DNA of 15,922 bases, taken from contig DBVT01000074.1 of NCBI GenBank assembly GCA_002308775.1, forward strand, positions 36,121-52,042, given 5' to 3'. The stretch is from Mageeibacillus sp. UBA1257. Its GTDB lineage: Bacteria > Bacillota > Clostridia > UBA1212 > UBA1257. A model generated the notes under the pieces. That model searched no databases. It saw only the letters and a program-made list of their open reading frames with translations, and was not told where the DNA came from. Shown one piece after another: positions 6,272-13,191 of this stretch. Numbering within the stretch: position 1 is the first letter of the stretch; every line of letters starts with the position of its first letter. The translations under genes and the position numbers were made by a program.

Positions 6272-7603
6272 ATGGACAAATTCGTAAAAATAATCGGCGG
6301 CGGTCTCGCCGGATGCGAGGCTGCGTGGCAGGCAGCCCAAAGGGGCGTCAAGGTAAAATTATACGAGATGAAGCCCCTCGTTTTTTCGCCTGCGCATAAA
6401 TCGGCCGATCTTTGCGAACTCGTATGCAGCAACTCGTTCAAATCGACGGATATCACTAACGCTTCCGGACTGTTGAAAGAGGAAATGAGAGTATGCGGCT
6501 CTCTGATTCTGAAATGTGCCGATGAGAGCGCCGTAGGAGCGGGAGGAGCCCTCGCAGTCGACAGGGTCAAATTCTCCCGGGCAGTCACAGAGCGGATAAA
6601 AAATCATCCGAATATCGAAGTCATATCGGAAGAAATAAAAGAGATAGACGACGGTGAAAACGTCGAAATAATCGCGACAGGGCCACTGACATCCGAGGCT
6701 CTTTGCGATGCGATCGGGAAAGAAACGGGAGGATTTCTGCATTTTTACGATGCGGCGGCTCCCGTTATTTTTGCGGAGAGCGTAGATACGGATAAGGCAT
6801 TTTACGCTTCGAGATACGGAAAAGGTGACGCGGATTATTTGAACTGCCCCATGAACAGGCAGGAGTATGAGGCTTTCTATAAAGCGCTCGTCACAGCCGA
6901 ATGCGCCGATGTCAAGGATTTTGACGAGCTCAATCTGTACGAGGGATGCATGCCTGTTGAGAGCATTGCGAAAAGAGGAGAGCAAACGCTTTGTTTCGGG
7001 CCTTTGAAACCCGTGGGCATCACGAATCCGAAGACGGGAGAGACTTATTACGCTGTGGTCCAGCTGAGAAAGGAAAACGAAGAGGGGACGCTTTTTAACA
7101 TGGTCGGATTCCAGACGAGGCTGAAATTCGGAGAGCAGAAGAGAGTTTTCGGTATGATCCCCGGACTTGAGAACGCGGAATTCGCAAGGTACGGAGTCAT
7201 GCACAAAAATACATACATCAACTCTCCCGGTCTTCTCGACCGTACGTACAGAGTGAAAGGTAAAAATCTGTATTTCGCCGGCCAGATAACGGGCGTCGAG
7301 GGATATATCGAGTCTGCCTCATCGGGACTCGTAGCCGGCATAAACGCGGCCAAGCTTGTAAAAGGAGAGCCCGAATGCATCTTCCCGGACTATACCGCGA
7401 TAGGCGCTCTGGCAAAGTACGCGTCTTCATATGCCGGAGAAGATTTCCAGCCGATGGGTGCGAATTATGGTATAATATCCCAGGATCCCGATTGCCCCGT
7501 CACGAAAAAAACTGTTCGCGACAAGGCAAAAAGAAGGATCATCCAGTCGGAAAACTCGTTAGAGAAACTTAAAAAGATAACCGAAGGTGAGAATTACAAA
7601 TGA
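6272..7603 (+). CDS. trmFO: FAD/folate-dependent tRNA (uracil-54-C5) methyltransferase TrmFO
   Basis: A 443-residue flavoprotein that makes 5-methyluridine at position 54 in the T-loop of tRNAs, with methylenetetrahydrofolate as carbon donor. The N-terminal FAD-binding motif is IIGGGLAGCEA (7-17). The family block SPAHKSADLCELVCSNSFKS follows at 39-58. The two cysteines known to matter in the Bacillus enzyme (Cys53 and Cys226) correspond to C52 in LVCSNS and C226 in YEGCMPVE. The C-terminal FAD segment is GQITGVEGYIESASSG. I chose the ATG at 6272, preceded by AAAAAGG at 6259-6265; a TTG at 6266 is less likely. It is translationally close to topA (2-base gap) and overlaps the amidase gene by ATGA. 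Linkage to topA is the usual Firmicutes arrangement. Confidence 0.96.
   Translation: MDKFVKIIGGGLAGCEAAWQAAQRGVKVKLYEMKPLVFSPAHKSADLCELVCSNSFKSTDITNASGLLKEEMRVCGSLILKCADESAVGAGGALAVDRVKFSRAVTERIKNHPNIEVISEEIKEIDDGENVEIIATGPLTSEALCDAIGKETGGFLHFYDAAAPVIFAESVDTDKAFYASRYGKGDADYLNCPMNRQEYEAFYKALVTAECADVKDFDELNLYEGCMPVESIAKRGEQTLCFGPLKPVGITNPKTGETYYAVVQLRKENEEGTLFNMVGFQTRLKFGEQKRVFGMIPGLENAEFARYGVMHKNTYINSPGLLDRTYRVKGKNLYFAGQITGVEGYIESASSGLVAGINAAKLVKGEPECIFPDYTAIGALAKYASSYAGEDFQPMGANYGIISQDPDCPVTKKTVRDKAKRRIIQSENSLEKLKKITEGENYK
7468..7476 (+). promoter_or_regulatory. Possible internal extended -10 element inside trmFO
   Basis: TGG-TATAAT matches the extended -10 consensus perfectly and repeats the 10-base TGGTATAATA string of the promoter at 331. 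It lies about 125 bases before the amidase start and could give that gene extra transcription. No -35 is visible, and it encodes a conserved TrmFO segment, so it may be chance. Confidence 0.25.
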
Positions 7604-8532
7604 AAAAGACTGCGATCACAGTGATCATTTTAATGCTGGCTGCGGTGCTCGCTGCAGCTGTTTGCGTATCGTGTACAACGGGGCCGGATGAGCCCTCCGG
7701 GAGCCCTACAGACGGCTCGCGGACACCGGGACCTGAAATTACCGCGACGACGACGAAAAATCCCGCAGACGGCCCCACAGCGGCTCCTACAGACGTTTCA
7801 AACCAGACGGAGGCACCTACACCGAGCTGGACGGAAGAACCTGACATCAAACCCCTTTCCGGCGTGGTGATATATATCAACGCGGGCCATCAGGGCAAAG
7901 GTATGACGGAGAAGGAACCTCTCGCGCCTTGGGGGCCTGAATACAACGGACAATACAACAATACAGTCACAAAAACGAAATGCACATCAGGAACCGAAGG
8001 GCGGTTTACTCATGTCGCGGAGCACGTGGTCACGCTTCAGATCGCGCTCAAACTTCAGGCTCTTTGCGAGGAGCAGGGGGCGACTGTCGTTATGTCGAGA
8101 ACCACAGAAGATGTAACTAAATCGAATGTCGAAAGGGCCCTGGAGGCAAACGAATGCGGCGCGGATATAGCTCTGCATATCCACTGCAACGGAAGCGAAA
8201 ATCAGAACGCAAGCGGCGTCGAAGTGTATGTCCGCGGAGAAGGCAAGAAGACGGAAGCCTATAAGAAGCTTGAAGATAAAGACTACATACTCGGTCTTTC
8301 GATCCTCGAAGAGATCTGCAAGACGACAGGCGCGAAGAAGAGATATGTTTCGAAATCAGATAATTACTCTACGATCAACTGGGCTGAAATGTCCTCACTG
8401 ATCATTGAATGCGGATTTATGTCTAACGAAGAAGAAGACAATCTGCTTGTGACCGATTCATACCAGAACAAGCTCGCTCAGGGCATGCTGAACTTCCTCA
8501 TCAAAGAATTCGGGATACTTTTTCCCGCATAA
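7600..8532 (+). CDS. Exported N-acetylmuramoyl-L-alanine amidase (Amidase_3), probable lipoprotein
   Basis: A 310-residue secreted cell-wall hydrolase. Residues 1-25 form a signal peptide (KK, then a hydrophobic core) ending VCVSC. C25 is likely the lipidated cysteine, although C at -3 departs from the usual lipobox Leu. Residues 26-86 are a Thr/Pro/Ser/Gly-rich linker. The zinc amidase domain spans about 88-308: H97 in INAGHQG, E141 in VAEHVV and H195 in HIHCN as zinc ligands, and E270 in IIECGFMSN as catalytic glutamate. Such enzymes cut the bond between N-acetylmuramic acid and L-alanine in peptidoglycan, outside the membrane. The start codon overlaps the trmFO stop (ATGA), with GAAGGTGAG upstream, so the two are co-translated. 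In Bacillus a xerC-type recombinase gene follows trmFO, so this partner is lineage-specific. Confidence 0.9.
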   Translation: MKKTAITVIILMLAAVLAAAVCVSCTTGPDEPSGSPTDGSRTPGPEITATTTKNPADGPTAAPTDVSNQTEAPTPSWTEEPDIKPLSGVVIYINAGHQGKGMTEKEPLAPWGPEYNGQYNNTVTKTKCTSGTEGRFTHVAEHVVTLQIALKLQALCEEQGATVVMSRTTEDVTKSNVERALEANECGADIALHIHCNGSENQNASGVEVYVRGEGKKTEAYKKLEDKDYILGLSILEEICKTTGAKKRYVSKSDNYSTINWAEMSSLIIECGFMSNEEEDNLLVTDSYQNKLAQGMLNFLIKEFGILFPA

Positions 8533-8537
8533 AAATA

Positions 8538-8546
8538 TGATATAAT
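8538..8546 (+). promoter_or_regulatory. Extended -10 element facing into the metallophosphoesterase gene
   Basis: TGA-TATAAT lies 6 bases after the amidase stop, with no clear -35. A transcript would begin near 8553 and cross the hairpin at 8569-8600. The surrounding TATGATATAAT also occurs in the minus-strand promoter region at 10560-10570. It has no obvious plus-strand gene to serve except the doubtful frame at 8621. Confidence 0.35.
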
Positions 8547-8568
8547 TCAGTTATTAATGACAATTTGC

Positions 8569-8607
8569 AGGCGAAATACATATATCGATGTACTTCGCCT
8601 TTTGTTT
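8569..8607 (+). terminator. Hairpin terminator after the amidase gene
   Basis: AGGCGAAATACAT (8569-8581) pairs with ATGTACTTCGCCT (8588-8600) in 12 of 13 positions around a 6-base loop, followed by TTTTGTTT. It would end the comM-to-amidase transcript. On the minus strand the sequence after the hairpin is not T-rich, so it is a weaker stop for the convergent metallophosphoesterase transcript. Confidence 0.7.
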
Positions 8608-8620
8608 AAAGGAGGCAGAT

Positions 8621-8752
8621 ATGAATTATCCTGTTATCGGAACAAGTCTCACGACACCCATTCCGCCCCAGAAGCACGGCCAGTCTTTATTCAGCCCGTC
8701 AAGCTTGTCAAGTTCTCTCGATTTGTTTTCCGTGGATGTGAAAACGAGCTGA
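8621..8752 (+). other. Doubtful 43-codon reading frame with an ideal ribosome binding site, antisense to a real gene
   Basis: AAAGGAGG (8608-8615), 5 bases before an ATG, is among the best ribosome binding sites in the window. It opens a frame starting MNYPVIGTSLTTPIPPQ and ending at 8752. From codon 3 on it overlaps the 3' end of the minus-strand metallophosphoesterase gene, so its codons look like an antisense shadow. It may be a small antisense protein, or the left-over start of a gene whose body was replaced. No protein family is recognised. Confidence 0.25.
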
Positions 8753-9561
8753 GGCGTTCCGTCCTGCGTCACGCAGTTGGCAAAGAAATGAACGTGGCCG
8801 GTGAGAACGAGTGAGACTGCTTTTTCGTCGCAATATTCGGAAAGGGCAGGTTTTCTCGAATTCGTTTTCCAAATGACATTTATTTTCGGATCGAGAGAAT
8901 CGGAAGAAACAGGCACGTGCATGCACAGGATGATCGGTTTTCCAAGGCCTTTTAACTCCTCGATGGCTTCCTTTATCGCGGATCTTCCTTCCGGTCTCAC
9001 ATTGTCGCCTCCCGCTATGATGACCTCTCCGAGATCGACGGCGCGGAATGCGTATTTGCCGTTTTTAAAATGCTCCGGAGTCACATCGCGGTAAATGCCG
9101 AGATCGTCTTCAGTGAATTTATACAGTTTTTCTCTGTATTTGAGGCGCTCATCGTAAGTGGCCTTTTCCTCCGGATAATTGTCGTCGTGGTTCCCGAAAA
9201 CGCCGAGATACGGGCCGAAACAGGGGTCCTTGAATCTTGAGAGCTGTCTCAAGTTCGCGTCGGAAGGGAAATCTGCCGTATCGCCGAGCATGATCGAATA
9301 ATCAGGTTTGTCTCTCTTTGTTATATCTATTATGCTGTCAAAAACATCGGGAGCATCGGGGAAATATATCCTCCTCAGTGTCACAAAATGTCTCCTCGCA
9401 AGCCCGTCCTCCAGATCGAGATGAGCGATATGAACGTCAGACGACACGTAGATCGTTACAGGCCTTGTTATGCCCTCCATATGCACTGTCGTATCGTAAA
9501 ATTCCAGCCCGTCTTTTTCGTATATTTTCGATTCTTCGCAATAGGATCTGAATCCGCTCAT
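8626..9561 (-). CDS. Calcineurin-like metallophosphoesterase
   Basis: A 311-residue cytoplasmic phosphoesterase with the full two-metal motif set: D42-V-H44 in SSDVHI, G93-D94 to D97 in LGDTADF, G123-N-H-D126 in FGNHDD, H215 in LCMHVPV, and G255-H256-V-H258 in LTGHVHF. Family enzymes use Mn/Fe/Zn to cleave phosphate mono- or diesters. The substrate here cannot be told, and the first 35 residues plus residues 45-75 are not part of the core fold. There is no signal peptide. The start at 9561 has an AGGAGG site at 9570-9575. It begins 18 bases after the HEAT-like gene ends and is very likely co-transcribed with it. Its stop lies just past the plus-strand terminator, with an orphan ribosome binding site running into its 3' end. 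Confidence 0.88.
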   Translation of the reverse strand: MSGFRSYCEESKIYEKDGLEFYDTTVHMEGITRPVTIYVSSDVHIAHLDLEDGLARRHFVTLRRIYFPDAPDVFDSIIDITKRDKPDYSIMLGDTADFPSDANLRQLSRFKDPCFGPYLGVFGNHDDNYPEEKATYDERLKYREKLYKFTEDDLGIYRDVTPEHFKNGKYAFRAVDLGEVIIAGGDNVRPEGRSAIKEAIEELKGLGKPIILCMHVPVSSDSLDPKINVIWKTNSRKPALSEYCDEKAVSLVLTGHVHFFANCVTQDGTPQLVFTSTENKSRELDKLDGLNKDWPCFWGGMGVVRLVPITG

Positions 9562-9579
9562 TTTAAATGCCTCCTGTGA

Positions 9580-10518
9580 TCACGCTTCGGGCATGACTGC
9601 CTTTATGACCTTTATCACCCGTTCACTGTTTGAATATCCGTATTTTTCCACAGCCTGCCTGAACAGTTCAAAAGCCTCCGCATAGTCAGGGTAGTCTGTG
9701 ATGCTGTCGTTTTCCGGATGATCCCTGTCGCAGAATCCCTCCCATATGTCGCAGATCCCGTACAGGTGAGCTTCGTCAAATTCGGCTTCTTCCGAAAGAG
9801 CTTTTTTAAGATAAGAGAGCAGTTTGCCCTTTATCGCGCAGACATTCGAAAGGTGGGAAAGCGCAATGTCGTTTCTGCAGCCGGAAGAGAGCAGGTAGTC
9901 CCGCGTTTCGGGAAGAGTAAAATCGAGCTCGCGGACGGCTGCTATTTTACCCCAGCCGAAAGTATGTCCGCAAAGCGAGAGGATCGTGCCGTTATACGGT
10001 TTGCCTGCGCGGTTGAGAATATTTTTTAATGCGACGCAGCCGAAAAGCGTGAATTCCTCATGCGACGAGATCAGGATCAGATCGGGAAGGTCTTCCTCCG
10101 TTCCGTATTCTCCGAGAAGACCGATCGCGAATTTTGCGATCTCGGCGCGTACGGTCGTTTTAAAAAGGCCGCGGGCAAACGAGAGCGTTTTTTCCTTGTT
10201 TACTCTGTTTTTCATATTCGCGAGGATCGGGTCCGTTATGGTGATGGCCGAATATTTCATCAGAGAATCGCAAAGATCGTTTTTTGCCTTTTCCCTGCCG
10301 GAATCGATCGCCCGTTTCGTTTTTAAAAAGAGGGCATAGTTCACAAAGAAAGGTTTGTTCATATTCACATTGCTGCGAAGAAGAATTCCCTCGAAAGCAC
10401 CGGGGACCCAGTGATTTGCCTCGCTGTTTCCTATGAGTTCCGGCAGAACGGCCTTGCTGTCCTTTACAAAACCGCCTTCGCCTTTTATTTCGTTCAGATA
10501 ATCCAATACACTCTGCAT
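9580..10518 (-). CDS. Helical repeat (HEAT-like) protein of unknown function
   Basis: A 312-residue cytoplasmic protein, rich in paired amphipathic helices, with no signal peptide, membrane segment or catalytic motif that I recognise. Segments such as AKFAIGLLGEYGTEEDLPDL, FTLFGCVALKNIL and WGKIAAVRELD have the spacing and Ala/Leu pattern of HEAT/armadillo repeats, which usually serve as protein-binding scaffolds. It begins MQSVLDYLNEIKGEGGF and has a compact helix pair at the C-terminus (YAEAFELFRQAVEKYG). The start at 10518 has a TCCTCC complement (GGAGGA) at 10525-10530. It is the first gene of a two-gene unit with the metallophosphoesterase and is divergent from the XRE regulator, which may control it. 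The gene call is strong; the repeat assignment is by eye. Confidence 0.8.
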   Translation of the reverse strand: MQSVLDYLNEIKGEGGFVKDSKAVLPELIGNSEANHWVPGAFEGILLRSNVNMNKPFFVNYALFLKTKRAIDSGREKAKNDLCDSLMKYSAITITDPILANMKNRVNKEKTLSFARGLFKTTVRAEIAKFAIGLLGEYGTEEDLPDLILISSHEEFTLFGCVALKNILNRAGKPYNGTILSLCGHTFGWGKIAAVRELDFTLPETRDYLLSSGCRNDIALSHLSNVCAIKGKLLSYLKKALSEEAEFDEAHLYGICDIWEGFCDRDHPENDSITDYPDYAEAFELFRQAVEKYGYSNSERVIKVIKAVMPEA

Positions 10519-10559
10519 TTCGCGTCCTCCGAATAAAAAACATTGAATCGATATGCATT

Positions 10560-10596
10560 ATTATATCATAATAAGACCCTTCCGGTACAGTTGCAA
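10560..10596 (-). promoter_or_regulatory. Promoter of the HEAT-like/metallophosphoesterase unit
   Basis: On the minus strand, TTGCAA (10591-10596), a 17-base spacer and TATTAT (10568-10573) form a good SigA promoter. An overlapping extended -10 TGATATAAT (TATAAT at 10560-10565) offers a second start slightly downstream. The leader is about 40 bases. The -35 hexamer is palindromic and is also used by the divergent promoter. Confidence 0.65.
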
Positions 10597-10619
10597 AGAT
10601 CCTCGTTTTTAGGTAAAAT
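10591..10619 (+). promoter_or_regulatory. Promoter of the XRE regulator gene
   Basis: TTGCAA (10591-10596), a 17-base spacer and TAAAAT (10614-10619) give a start near 10626 and a leader of about 40 bases. The -35 is the same six bases used on the other strand, so polymerase can occupy only one promoter at a time. This would also be a natural place for the regulator to act. Confidence 0.6.
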
Positions 10620-10665
10620 ATAACGTTGGAAAGGCTGAAGAAAATTCTACCCGGAGCAAATGACG

Positions 10666-11274
10666 ATGAAATACGATAAAGCTTTGATCGCATCAAATAT
10701 ACAATACCTCAGAACGAGCGCTGACATGACACAGGCGGACCTGGCGGACAAGATAAATTACTCCGACAAAGCGGTCTCAAAATGGGAGAGAGGAGAATCT
10801 CTTCCTGATTTTTTCGTCATGAAGCAGATCGCGGATCTTTTCGGCGTATCGCTCGATTTTTTCTTTGAGGAGCACAGCGGCAAAGAGGTCCCTGAGGAAG
10901 TCGTTGAAAAAATGGAAAACATAAACAGAAAGCATCTGATCATCGCTTTGATCTCCGTCGTCGGTCTTTGGCTGGCGGCGACGATAGCGTTCATAATCGT
11001 AAAAATAAGCACGAACGTGCCGAAAATGTGGCTCATCTTTCCGATCTGCGTGCCGGTCTCGTTCCTTCTTCTGCTTATTTTCAACTGCATATGGGGAAGA
11101 AGGAAGTACAATGTCGTGCTGATCTCGGGGCTTGTCTGGACAACTCTTGCGGCAGTTTCGCTTTGCCTTACTTTCCTTACCCCGAAGATATGGCTGCTGA
11201 TGATAATCGGCGTGCCGGCACAGATAACGATATTATTATCATGCGGATTAGGCGTGAAAAAGAATAAAAAATAA
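10666..11274 (+). CDS. XRE-family HTH regulator with four membrane helices
   Basis: A 202-residue protein. Residues 5-68 are a Cro/CI-type helix-turn-helix domain (IASNIQYLR, MTQADLADKI, YSDKAVSKWERGESLPD, then IADLFGVSLDFFF). Residues 69-88 are a charged linker. Four hydrophobic helices follow at about 90-112, 121-143, 149-171 and 175-195, and a basic tail KKNKK ends the protein. It therefore tethers a DNA-binding domain to the membrane, a layout seen in many clostridial regulators whose signals are unknown. I prefer the ATG at 10666, 9 bases after GGAG (10653-10656), over the ATG at 10660, which is only 3 bases away. It is divergent from the HEAT-like gene and 14 bases upstream of the discoidin-like gene. 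Confidence 0.88.
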   Translation: MKYDKALIASNIQYLRTSADMTQADLADKINYSDKAVSKWERGESLPDFFVMKQIADLFGVSLDFFFEEHSGKEVPEEVVEKMENINRKHLIIALISVVGLWLAATIAFIIVKISTNVPKMWLIFPICVPVSFLLLLIFNCIWGRRKYNVVLISGLVWTTLAAVSLCLTFLTPKIWLLMIIGVPAQITILLSCGLGVKKNKK

Positions 11275-11288
11275 CGGAGGATCTTACC

Positions 11289-11804
11289 ATGGCAAAAGAA
11301 TACCCTTTGGGAGTCAGAAGAGACGGCTCGTATTACACGAGGATCGAATGGGCTGACCATACTGAAAGCGATCCGACTTTCTGGGTGTGTAATGTCATAA
11401 GCGACGACACGGAAAGAAACGGAGGCACCTGGGGAGCTCATACGATGGGTCCGGCAAATGTAGTGCTCAGCTTTTTCGGCGAAGAGCAGACTGTCGGAAA
11501 GATCATGATATTCAGAAACGTCGGCATCACGATCAGCATACTCGAAGAGCTCGCGAAAACGATCAATATCTACTGCTGCGACAATGACGAGCCCAGGAAG
11601 CTCCGCAGGATAGACGACGATATCGAAAGCGTCAAATGGAAAAAACTGATCACTGTCACTACGGAAAAGGCTGAAGGATGGCAGGAAGTCGTTTTACCGG
11701 AAAAAGTAAAAGCGAAATACCTTCGATTCGAACTTGTCGAAAACCACGGAACGCCTCCCGAAATAGACTGGACGGAAATATCCGAATTCAAGATCTACCC
11801 GTAA
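11289..11804 (+). CDS. Small discoidin / F5-8 type C-like (CBM32-like) protein without signal peptide
   Basis: A 171-residue protein with the beta-sandwich pattern of discoidin domains: WGAHTMGPANVVLSFFGEE (surface strand), VGKIMIFRNVGI, INIYCCDND, WKKLITVT, GWQEVVLPEKVKAKYLRFEL and the closing strand DWTEISEFKIYP. Such domains usually bind sugars or lipids on secreted enzymes. Here the domain is nearly the whole protein and there is no export signal or membrane anchor, so it appears cytoplasmic. The start has CGGAGGAT at 11275-11282. It follows the XRE gene by 14 bases, so the two are an operon. Its ligand is unknown. The fold assignment is by pattern and only moderately sure. Confidence 0.72.
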   Translation: MAKEYPLGVRRDGSYYTRIEWADHTESDPTFWVCNVISDDTERNGGTWGAHTMGPANVVLSFFGEEQTVGKIMIFRNVGITISILEELAKTINIYCCDNDEPRKLRRIDDDIESVKWKKLITVTTEKAEGWQEVVLPEKVKAKYLRFELVENHGTPPEIDWTEISEFKIYP

Positions 11805-11840
11805 AAAGCCTCTGAAATATTAGAAAAAGGATGATTTGAT

Positions 11841-13169
11841 ATGTCTGAAAACAAAAATATCGTTAACCCATCGATACTTTCCGGCTTTATGGAGCTCCTT
11901 CCGGAGGACCAGATAGTATTCAACAAAATGAAGGACACGATCAGAAAGACGTACGAAAGCTACGGATTCATACCGCTCGATACGCCCGTGATCGAAAAAT
12001 CGGAAGTGCTTCTCGCGAAAAGCGGAGGAGATACGGAAAAACAGATATACCGTTTTACAAAGGGTGAAAACGATCTGGCTCTCCGCTTCGACCTCACGGT
12101 GCCGCTCGCCAGATTCGTCGCGCAGCATTACGGTGAGCTTACGTTCCCGTTCAGAAGATATCACATAGGCAAGGCATACCGCGGCGAGAGGCCTCAAAAA
12201 GGCAGATTCAGGGAATTTTACCAGTGCGATATAGATATCGTCGGAAACGGCAGCCTCAGTATAATAAACGACGCGGAGATCGTCAGCGTGATATATTCGA
12301 CTTTCAAGAATCTCGGATTTGAAGATTTCACGATAATGATCAATAACAGGAAACTGCTGAACGGATTGTTCAGATCACTGGGAACGACGAACGCGACTGA
12401 GGTAATGAGGACAGTCGACAAGATCGACAAGATCGGCCCCGATGAAGTCAGAAAGGAACTCATAGAGCTCGGAATGGACGAAAACGCCGTCGAAAAACTG
12501 CTCGCGATCATCGCGATGAAGGGCGCTCCTGATTCGATCATCCCGGAGCTTCGTAAAATGGGCATCGACAACGACGAGTTCAAAACAGGAGTTGACGAGC
12601 TCGAAAAGATCTCGGAATGCATATCGTCTCTCGGAGTCGATCCGAAGAAATTCGAGCTGAATCTGAAGATCGCAAGAGGACTGGACTATTACACCGGAAC
12701 TGTCTATGAGACATTTTTGAACGATTATCCGCAGCTCGGAAGCGTTTGCTCCGGTGGAAGATACGATGAGCTCGCTTCAAATTATACGAAGCAGAGTCTG
12801 CCGGGCGTGGGAATTTCAATCGGGCTTTCGAGGCTTTTTTACCAGCTTCGCGAAATCGGTCTCGTGGGTAAAACGGGACATGCCACAACTACAGATCTTC
12901 TGTTCATCCCGATAGGAGACACGCTGAATTACACTCTTTCTGCCGCGGCTCTCGCAAGGTCGGAGGGCATCAATACGGAAGTTTATATGAATGAAGGCAA
13001 ACTCGGCAAAAAGTTCACCTACGCGAATAATCTGGGCATCCCGTTCGTCGCCGCAGTAGGTGAGACGGAGGTTCAGGAGGGCACGCTCACGGTAAAGGAT
13101 ATGCGCACAGGCGAGCAGGAAACTGTCAAAAAAGAATCACTCGCGGAGTATATAAACGCGAAAAAATAA
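11841..13169 (+). CDS. hisS: Histidine--tRNA ligase
   Basis: A 442-residue class II synthetase that charges tRNA-His. Class motifs in order: LRFDLTVPLAR (81-91), motif 2 FRRYHIGKAYRGERPQKG with REFYQCDID (104-132), the histidine-binding ARGLDYYTGTVYE (278-290), CSGGRYDEL (303-311) and motif 3 GVGISIGLSRLF (322-333). A C-terminal anticodon-binding domain covers about 348-438. The REFYQCDID form of motif 2 is the one seen in archaeal, eukaryotic and some Gram-positive enzymes, rather than the RQFHQ form of E. coli. The full C-terminal domain argues against the ATP phosphoribosyltransferase subunit HisZ. The ribosome binding site is AAAAAGGATG (11824-11833). The gene lies 36 bases after the discoidin-like gene with no terminator or clear promoter between. 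Confidence 0.94.
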   Translation: MSENKNIVNPSILSGFMELLPEDQIVFNKMKDTIRKTYESYGFIPLDTPVIEKSEVLLAKSGGDTEKQIYRFTKGENDLALRFDLTVPLARFVAQHYGELTFPFRRYHIGKAYRGERPQKGRFREFYQCDIDIVGNGSLSIINDAEIVSVIYSTFKNLGFEDFTIMINNRKLLNGLFRSLGTTNATEVMRTVDKIDKIGPDEVRKELIELGMDENAVEKLLAIIAMKGAPDSIIPELRKMGIDNDEFKTGVDELEKISECISSLGVDPKKFELNLKIARGLDYYTGTVYETFLNDYPQLGSVCSGGRYDELASNYTKQSLPGVGISIGLSRLFYQLREIGLVGKTGHATTTDLLFIPIGDTLNYTLSAAALARSEGINTEVYMNEGKLGKKFTYANNLGIPFVAAVGETEVQEGTLTVKDMRTGEQETVKKESLAEYINAKK

Positions 13170-13191
13170 AAATGCGAAAAGGAGTATTGTT

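Noticed and set aside
6359..7204. 281-codon minus-strand frame antisense to trmFO
   Set aside because: Long only because of codon bias; it overlaps highly conserved TrmFO sequence on the other strand.
8557..8814. 85-codon plus-strand frame after the amidase
   Set aside because: It crosses the terminator hairpin and is antisense to the metallophosphoesterase; no ribosome binding site at its ATG. The frame at 8621 is the only one with a good site.
9576..9583. GTGATCAC palindrome between the two minus-strand genes
   Set aside because: Only 8 bp, partly the stop codon of the HEAT-like gene; expected by chance.
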